From NCBI GenBank assembly GCA_018340805.1, contig JACMZG010001911.1:31867413-31931412 (forward strand): a stretch of 64,000 bases of DNA, written 5' to 3'. This document shows, piece after piece, positions 57,065 to 64,000 of this stretch (position 1 is its first letter; each line of letters begins with the position of its first letter). Source of the DNA: Microvelia longipes. Its lineage: Eukaryota > Arthropoda > Insecta > Hemiptera > Veliidae. The position numbers were made by a program, and so were the translations under genes. A model generated the notes under the pieces. That model ran no database searches, was not told the DNA's origin, and saw only the letters and a list, made by a program, of their open reading frames with translations.

Positions 57065-57848
57065 AAAAAATCGGGTACGGGGTACCTCGGAACTTTTCCT
57101 CATTACATCGGATTCGCTACTCTCATCCTCCCTACTTCGGACTCGCTTCGGTCGTTTTCAGAATAAACAAGACGTTAACTTTATAGAGCAACACGTCTTC
57201 GCATTCGCTTCACTAGGCCTCATATAATAAATACATCATTCATAGCAGTTCCATCCTAGCAGTCACCCATCCAGGAACTGACCTCGCTCGATGCTGCTTA
57301 ATTTTTATGGTCCAACAAAAATCATAGATATACTTGTCGTATTTAAACGACTACTTATTTTTTCCTTATGGTATACAATTGTACTAGACTCAATTAGATT
57401 ACTTTCCGATTCTTTACTATTTTTTAAAAACGTACACAAGTCAGATAATCAAAATTTAAAAAATATTGGATGAAACTTGACACATCTGTTCGTCTTATAC
57501 ATGGCTACATGAGTTCTAAATCCCAATCCGTACGCATAATTTTTCCTTTCGTATGATTTTTTTGAAATTATATACCGATTCATTATTGCGGGTTAGTGAC
57601 GTCATAAAAAAAATATTTTCCGAATGGCTCAAATATGCCTATAGACTGATTTTTGTACAAAGTTTTAAACCTCTAGCATAAATATACTAGGCGCTACGAT
57701 GATAACAGACAGACTACATTATGAAAAACACCTGAAACGGATAATTCCGGTGACATTCCGGTAACGTCACCGTTGTTAAAATAACTTTGTTTTTTTGCAA
57801 ACACAATATTTTTTTTATATATCTATGGTATAAATGAGGAAAAGTAAA
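57065..57848 (+). repeat. Family A copy with 5S-like module
   Basis: It starts CGGGTACGGGGTACCTCGGA, has CTTCGGACTCGCTTCGGTCG, the 5S-like module (57253-57301, minus strand), GGGTTAGTGACGTCATAAAA, GGATAATTCCGGTGACATTC and the end CTATGGTATAAATGAGGAAA. Confidence 0.87.
57253..57301 (-). repeat. 5S-rRNA-like module (best match)
   Basis: The minus strand reads TTAAGCAGCATCGAGCGAGG, then TCAGTTCCTGGATGGGTGAC and TGCTAGG. It keeps the box C core GGATGGGTGAC exactly and the box A core TTAAGCA. Confidence 0.8.
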
Positions 57849-57959
57849 CATTTGATTTATGTGTTTACTTGTAATCTTACAATGTTAATAAAAATATAAT
57901 TAATTAATGTTTAATACTTTCTTAGGAAATTATATAAAAGAAACATTATTTGTGCTGCA

Positions 57960-58415
57960 GACACATTTTTTTAAAATAAAATAGACAAGTCATTCGATAA
58001 AAAAATGAACTAATTCTGATAATGAGCTGAAACTTAACTCATATGATAGACTTAAATACGCTAAGACTATACGCGTGCCAAATCTCAAATTCATCGACGT
58101 TTCTGCGTTAAATGACTTTTTGAAATTGTTGCTGAGTCATTATTTTGGGTTCATGACGTCATACAAAATATTTTTTGGAACTAGTCCTAAAGATTGATAT
58201 TGTACTATGTTTCAACTCTCTAGTGAAATAGAATAGGACCTACGATGATAACACACATACACCTTTGTGAAAACCTTAAGTGAAGGTTGTTTTCTTTTAA
58301 AACGTTAACCGAGAGGACTTAAAACACCTAAATCGGATAACAGAAGTGAAACCCCGGTTCAGGATTTTTTTAAAAATAAAATACTTTTCCTATATACCTA
58401 CGGTAAAAATGAGTA
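57960..58415 (+). repeat. Family A copy, 3' part
   Basis: GTCATTCGATAAAAAAATGA, GCTGATAATGAGCTGAAACT-type order, TTCATGACGTCATACAAAAT, GATGATAACACACATACACC and the end ACTTTTCCTATATACCTACG. It lies directly behind another copy in the same orientation. Confidence 0.78.
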
Positions 58416-59000
58416 ACATCTAGTGATGCTATACAGCTTAACTAATGAAGAATGAACCGGTAACTTAAGCTAGAATGGAATATGCTCAAAAGAATATATT
58501 TCAAAGGAAATTCGCTCGGCATGCCGTCCTTCGCACGCCAGCAATTTATCATTAAATGATGGGTATGCAAGCAATGGAACAAGTACAAAGCTACAAGAAA
58601 CAAGTTGTTAAGTTGTCAATTATATGCAGGTTAATATTATTACCTCAGTAAATCAATTACCTTAGTAATTGATGTTTTAACTGACTCTTAATTGATAGTT
58701 AAAGTGTTTAAGTAATCCCTAACTGCACATTCTATTTTTAAAAGAACTAAATATTCTGCGGATTGTATAATAAATTAAATTAAATCAATATACATATGTT
58801 CTTTAAATTCAAATAAAATAACAAAGCATTTTTTAAGAATGACAAAAGTTTCCAAAAAATTACTAATTTTGCTTCAAAATAATATAACTTTATTTACCAA
58901 AAAATACATAGTTTAAATTTACAAAAAAGGTTTTTATATTAATTATTAATATATATTTAAACTATACAATATTCTTATAATTAAAACAATATGCTTAATA

Positions 59001-59047
59001 TATGCTTCGCCTCCAGTAAGCATAATGCTTGAAGCTGGAGGCGCATA
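59001..59047. repeat. Imperfect hairpin with GCCTCCAG/CTGGAGGC arms
   Basis: TATGCTTCGCCTCCAG and CTGGAGGCGCATA flank an 18-nt loop. It is GC-rich within very AT-rich DNA. No further gene evidence. Confidence 0.75.
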
Positions 59048-59448
59048 CTTTTTATTTGATTTATTATACTATAACACATTTATTTGGAACTATTTTAGGT
59101 TTAGATATAAGCTGTATTATTTTATTTTTAGTATGAGTTAAAACTAGAACTATAATAAGTAAAAAAAGCAAAATAAACTACAATACTAATCAAAACATAA
59201 TAAAACTTGTAAAAAGACCTTGCCGAGTAATCGGCTCATTGTGGCCCCTTTGTTAATATAAAAAATTTTTAGCGTTTAGCGTTACTAAAAACATAAATAA
59301 CAATACTGCACTTGTCCTCCTTAAAATTTAACTTTTAATCTGGGTTTCGCGAGGCGGCACGCTAAAAATTGGAGTTGAGAGCCACTTTTTGGTTAAAAAT
59401 ATTATTACTAAGTATGCGATGCTATTTGCAAGGTAGGATACAATAATA

Positions 59449-59489
<41 letters not shown>

Positions 59490-60210
59490 TATATAGTATA
59501 AAATATTTTTACTCACTTTAGGAACTTGATTGTACCAACATTTTTTTCGTATTAAAAATCACATTATTTAAGAGGGCAGTATTTTAATAAATACGGCAGA
59601 TAATCAAGCTTTTAAATTATTTAGATTGTTTTAAGTTAGTTCATTTTGTGGACTTTCAAACATTTGAGTATTATTTAATACATTATTTTGTTTTAAATCA
59701 GATTATTATTCTTTACCTTTTACCTTATGAAAATCTATTATTACACAATTGCGGTCACTAGATACGCTACTAAAAGGTTACTCTATTGTCAATGCGTAAT
59801 AGAATTCACGCAAAATTATAAAATCGATCAGTTTAAAAAACGCGTTTATATCCGAATAAAAAGTAATCAATGACTGTGGCTAATAGAAAAAATATTTAAA
59901 ACAGAACCGCTTAGAACTGTAACCGTTGATAATGGTAAATAAAGTTGCGTCGATATAATGTACAAGCATTGAAAAGGGAAAGTTAAATGACCAGAAAAAT
60001 CTACGGATCATCTCATCTGTGACTTAACCTAGAAAAAATATTTTCGACAATATTTCCTTAATGAAATGTGTTTAGTCATAAAAGTTAAAATCTTTCGTGG
60101 ATAGTGAAATAGCAGTCCAAGTGGTCTTAGCTAAACTAGATCTGCGTTTTGAGATAGATAAAAGGCAGGGTTTGAGGGCAATTGCCCAAGCTATTAGGGT
60201 CTATTAACCT
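59048..60210. other. Intergenic with a (TA)n run
   Basis: A (TA)n run lies at 59448-59495. No gene or other element is recognised. Confidence 0.5.
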
Positions 60211-60214
60211 ATAG

Positions 60215-60300
60215 GCAATTGACTATTGGCTATTGATTAGCCTATTGATTTGGCTATTGATTGGCCATTGGCTATTGATTGGCTATTGGCTATTGATTAT
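60215..60300. repeat. GGCTATTGATT tandem/short repeats
   Basis: Seven or so imperfect copies of an 11-bp word GGCTATTGATT and its truncations. Confidence 0.8.
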
Positions 60301-60599
60301 TATTTTAGGCAAGTATTACGATTTATATCATAACATATGCGTCAATTCAAATCTGTCTGTAAAAATTATTTAGCTATAAATAAATAGTGGATCTTATTTA
60401 TACTTTAATTCAAGGTGCTCAACAATTTATTTACTTTTCATGTTTTTTAAAGAATGATATTTATTGACATACCCGGTTTACCATGTAACGATTTAAAATA
60501 TTCTTCATATTATACCACAAGAAAGTTGAAAGTACAAAATACTCAATGTATATTGACCCTAAAATTAGCTCTAATATTAATATATGATATAAATATATA

Positions 60600-60795
60600 T
60601 ATCATATAAAAAATCTTAATTTTGGTGCCTGTATTTTTGTAATGTTTTGCATTTGTTTATAATAAATTTATAAAATAGATATCATATAAATATATGATAT
60701 ATATTTATATGATATATACTTCTATATATTTGCAAATGCAAAACTTACAAAAACTTACAAAAATACAGGCACCAAAATTAAGATTATTTAAATGA
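60600..60795. mobile_element. Palindromic MITE-like element
   Basis: AATCTTAATTTTGGTGCCTG (from 60610) followed by TATTTTTGTAATGTTTTGCA recurs inverted at 60734-60785 (TGCAAAACTTACAAAAACTT, then AATACAGGCACCAAAATTAA). The space between and around is ATATGATAT-rich palindromic sequence. Confidence 0.75.
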
Positions 60796-60879
60796 TATAT
60801 TATATAATATATTTAAATTTATCATATAAATTTATGATATAAATAGATATCATATAAATATATGATCTCATATAAGATT

Positions 60880-61880
60880 GTTATCTGTTTAATCTTATCT
60901 TTTTAAATTTTATTAATCATATCTCATTTGATCAATTTAATCAATTAAATTAGTTAATTAAAATTAGTTATTTTGTAGTTCTTATATATCAAACTTAATT
61001 CAATTGTTATGAGGGTTATTCTATAACTTTAATCGGTAAGCTGATTTTAGAGGCAGGTTTTGTTTGTATATGCACCCATTGATTAGCGCTTTCAAATGCT
61101 AGCCAGCTACTACTAAAAAATAGACGCTAAAAAAGTAGCATTGGAATCTACCTAAAGAGCTGACAATGCACTTTTATTTACAAGGTGCTCTAGATTCTGC
61201 CTAAAGGCTTAGTTCGGAATTCAGACACATATTGTGGTAAAAACGGTTTTTAATTCAAAAATTCAAATACTAGTAGCATTAGGATATATTTGAACTCGTC
61301 AAGCGTACCGCATAGGTATAAAAAGAGTCTTTCCATAAAAACATCGTTCCACGCAATTTTCATAGAATTTTAATGAAATTGCTTTTTCTTAATGACGGTC
61401 ATTTATTAAAACCAAATATTTTGTTTGAACCCATCTTGAGTTATTTGTATAAATCTTGATCTCGGTATTTTACCTTTAGCACCTTGAGCTTCGTTCGACC
61501 AAGACATTATTTACTCATTAGTATTAAAAATATAGGAAACAAAAAATCTAGCTACGCAAACAAAAGAGTAATTTACAAACTTGTTAAACCCGAGTCAGTA
61601 GTGTTATGAGAATTTTTATTTATTTTTTATTTACGTTTAACGATACTTCATCCTCCAAGAGTTGTTAAATTAGCATCATGTAATTTACTATCCGCAAATA
61701 AAGGAATTGACGTTGTTGAGGCCTAAGTATTTTATAATGCTTTATTATTACTCGTTTTACGATCCACATTTTCTTTACTATATTTCTACCGGTTAATAAA
61801 TATAATAGTTATTATGAGATCTACTTATTATTTTTTCCGGAAGAAGCTAAGTGCGTATTTTATTTTTAAATGAATTGAGT
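60880..61880. other. Intergenic, one candidate first exon
   Basis: Mostly anonymous. See the weak first-exon candidate at 61474-61507. Confidence 0.4.
61474..61507 (-). CDS. Weak candidate first coding exon (MSWSNEAQGAK)
   Basis: ATG opens 11 codons (MSWSNEAQGAK plus one base) ending at GTAAAA. No second exon was found and no family is recognised. It is phase-compatible with the takeout-like exon at 40768 but has no signal peptide, so that link is unlikely. Possibly chance. Confidence 0.18.
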
Positions 61881-61884
61881 TTGG

Positions 61885-62165
61885 AGTACCTCGCCGAATC
61901 GGATTCGCTAAGCTCATCCACACCACTTTAAACTCACTTAGCTCGTCCTCAAGTAGTAAAATAATACGCGGTCACCTCTCCATATGCTTACCTCGCTCGG
62001 TGCATCGTGAAACAATTTATCAAGCAAATAAACCGTGCCATGAATTATATTCAAATAAAACTTATGTTCTTGTTTATTAAAGGATTTTATACTTTTTGAT
62101 CCATTTAACTTGTTGAATTTTGACACTCGTGCCAAAATTTAACGCGAAAAGATATTTTCCCGATT
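61885..62165 (+). repeat. Degenerate family A copy with 5S-like module
   Basis: GGAGTACCTCGCCGAATCGG, ATTCGCTAAGCTCATCC and TAGCTCGTCCTCAAGTAG resemble the family A start. At 61969-62013 (minus strand) GATGCACCGAGCGAGGTAAG and GAGAGGTGACCGCG resemble 5S rRNA. Strongly diverged. Confidence 0.6.
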
Positions 62166-62374
62166 TTTTAAGGCTTTTTAAAGATATACAATACTTGCCA
62201 TTCGGTAAAAATGGAAATATATAAATTAATAAAAAAATTGGCTACAGAGTACCATTTCCTCACAACTTCGCTCGTCATCCTTAGAATGCCATGGTTACTT
62301 AAAGCTAAGGATACTTTACTATACTTTGGTTTCGATACACTGGATCTTAGAATAAAATATGCATCCAAGGTCTA

Positions 62375-62421
62375 GGCCGACACCATAACACCCTAGACTC
62401 TAGGGTGTTATGGTGTCGGCC
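62375..62421. repeat. Perfect 47-nt palindrome
   Basis: Two exact 23-nt arms (GGCCGACACCATAACACCCT plus AGA, and the reverse complement) around a single C. It is GC-rich relative to its surroundings. No terminator T-run follows. Confidence 0.95.
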
Positions 62422-62429
62422 CGCTTTGT

Positions 62430-63745
62430 TCCTCCACAGAACGCCATGAATACCCAAAGCTAAAAGTTAGCATTAATTTGGTCTCGCTATATACGTTCGT
62501 CTTTAGAATACTAGGGCCTCTCTAGTAATAATATCTCTATGGATTAAGGTATCTATGGATAGAATATAGAAAATAGAATATAGTAATCATACTATATTAT
62601 AGTCGATAAGGTAACCATTATCTATAGGACATTCAGTGGATCGATTTACCACTACTCAAAAAAATACATATATTTATCTCTTATTTACTAAGTGATATTA
62701 ATTATTAATTAATTACAAAAGATTCATATTTTTGTCAAATATATTATTTTTAAAGAATTTTAAAAATAGCTTATCTGGATAAGGTTATCTCAGCAAGACA
62801 TAAAAGTACTTAAAACAAATGGTTATGATGAAATCACAGGGTTGGAGTTTTAGGGTGAACGCAATATTATTCCATTTGTACCAACTTAGTAAATTGGTAT
62901 ATCGGGTTGTGAAGTAAAACTGCTAATTCACTGCATAGACGAATATTTCTATTAAATCTTTCTAAATTAAGTTGTTGGCCTTGTATTACATAATAATTAT
63001 AAATTTTTATGACTAAATTAGTCATAAATAAAATTTGTAATAAATGTACACATAATAACTATAAGATAATAAAGGAAGATTTGTAAAACACTAATTATGT
63101 ATTTTTATAGCGTAAAGCTTTAATTGATAAATTTTTCCGTTCACAATAAGTTTAACCGAAAATATATTCGATTAGTCACTTTTTAATGGGCATTAATTAT
63201 CAGCAGCAAATTATATTTGGAATGAAAATATACAACTAATTTATTTCATTATAAACTTTCCTACAAAAAATCTCTTTAGATTACGTCATTAAAAAAATAA
63301 CGCAGTTGGAATAACAATAACATTAAGATTAAACTCAAAGAATAAAAATTATATTTGAAAAAATGGTACAAGTTTGTAGCTTTGCAAATTTTTCCGTATC
63401 ATTATTCTTTTTGTAATAAATTATTTATTGGATATGGCGGGCTATAATTTTATAGCAGGGCTTCTTTGAGGCACCCGTAGGCCAGGTAAATGTCCTTAAT
63501 TTTTCTTATTCGGCCCTACCTTAGTAATTATGGTCTTATAATAACATACAAGTAGTGAAACATGACGTCAATCGCAAAACCACGGCCTAGCCATTCCATT
63601 TAAAATTGCAAAATTGTATATTTGAATATTATGTATATTTTTTATGGTCGGAAATTTTAATAAATTTGAGATAAATTAAAGTTTTCCAAATGAAGGTACT
63701 TCGCAGCAAGATGGCCGCCAGAAATCAAAATTAGTGGGGGAAATC
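62430..63745. other. Intergenic, nothing recognised
   Basis: AT-rich. No gene or element is supported. Confidence 0.5.
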
Positions 63746-63749
63746 ATAA

Positions 63750-64000
63750 CGCTCAAGCAAAACCCCTAGCGAAATAGAGTATAATTTTTGCTAGATCGGT
63801 TATAAATTTGGCACACATATAGTCATATATAAGACTATATATAGGTCTAGTTATGCGTTACCTGGAAAATATTTTTTATGGTATTAACCCGCAATAATGA
63901 TTCAGCAAAAATCTCGAAAATTCATAAAACGTGGAAAAATAGGTTTTGTTTTGTTGGAAACAAAACAAACCTTGTATGACTTGAATACGTCCAAAGTAAT
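63750..64000 (-). repeat. Family A copy, cut by the window end
   Basis: GGCACACATATAGTCATATA, TATTAACCCGCAATAATGAT and TCAGCAAAAATCTCGAAAAT follow the family A order seen at 46760-46900. Confidence 0.72.

Overview
This is AT-rich (roughly 30% GC) nuclear DNA from a eukaryote, almost certainly an arthropod and probably an insect. It has spliceosomal introns with GT/AG boundaries, compact animal-type genes separated by large tracts of degraded transposons, many (TA)n and (CA)n microsatellites, and an insect-restricted takeout/JHBP secreted-protein gene. A hemipteran is possible but the sequence does not prove it.

Layout. (1) 320-14395, + strand: the FUS/EWS/TAF15-family gene cabeza, missing its 5' end. 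Ten exons encode a Gly/Tyr/Gln-rich domain, an RRM, RGG repeats, a RanBP2 zinc finger and a C-terminal RPY nuclear import signal. A 26-nt microexon sits between introns of 4.6 and 4.1 kb. One RGG exon lacks a base and is frameshifted as assembled. (2) 14396-18018: intergenic, with a 37-bp tandem array, a 115-bp tandem duplication and a mariner-like MITE. (3) 24616-18019, - strand: complete six-exon RpS8. Its introns hold three C/D-box snoRNAs whose guide matches the conserved 28S site served by human U46/SNORD46, which is also an RPS8 intronic snoRNA. (4) 26578-26348, - strand: single-exon PET117 (cytochrome oxidase assembly). A divergent two-exon small-ORF candidate lies at 27120-27450. (5) 40768-30950, - strand: takeout/JHBP-family gene, five exons, without its signal-peptide exon. 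A 5.5-kb intron holds a 3.5-kb DNA transposon with about 670-bp inverted repeats and a broken transposase, nested in an older inverted-repeat element. (6) 40769-64000: gene-poor, with copies of an interspersed repeat family ('family A'), some carrying a 5S-rRNA-like module; a 3.5-kb element with CACTGAG ends that contains a 1-kb assembly gap (49294-50293); minisatellites; and palindromes.

The recognised genes are housekeeping (RNA processing, ribosome, mitochondrial assembly) plus one lineage-specific secreted carrier. They do not form a pathway. I found no clear previously undescribed multi-gene system. The signals most worth following are the snoRNA trio, the microexon whose skipping gives an immediate stop, the 5S-like repeat module and the nested transposon.
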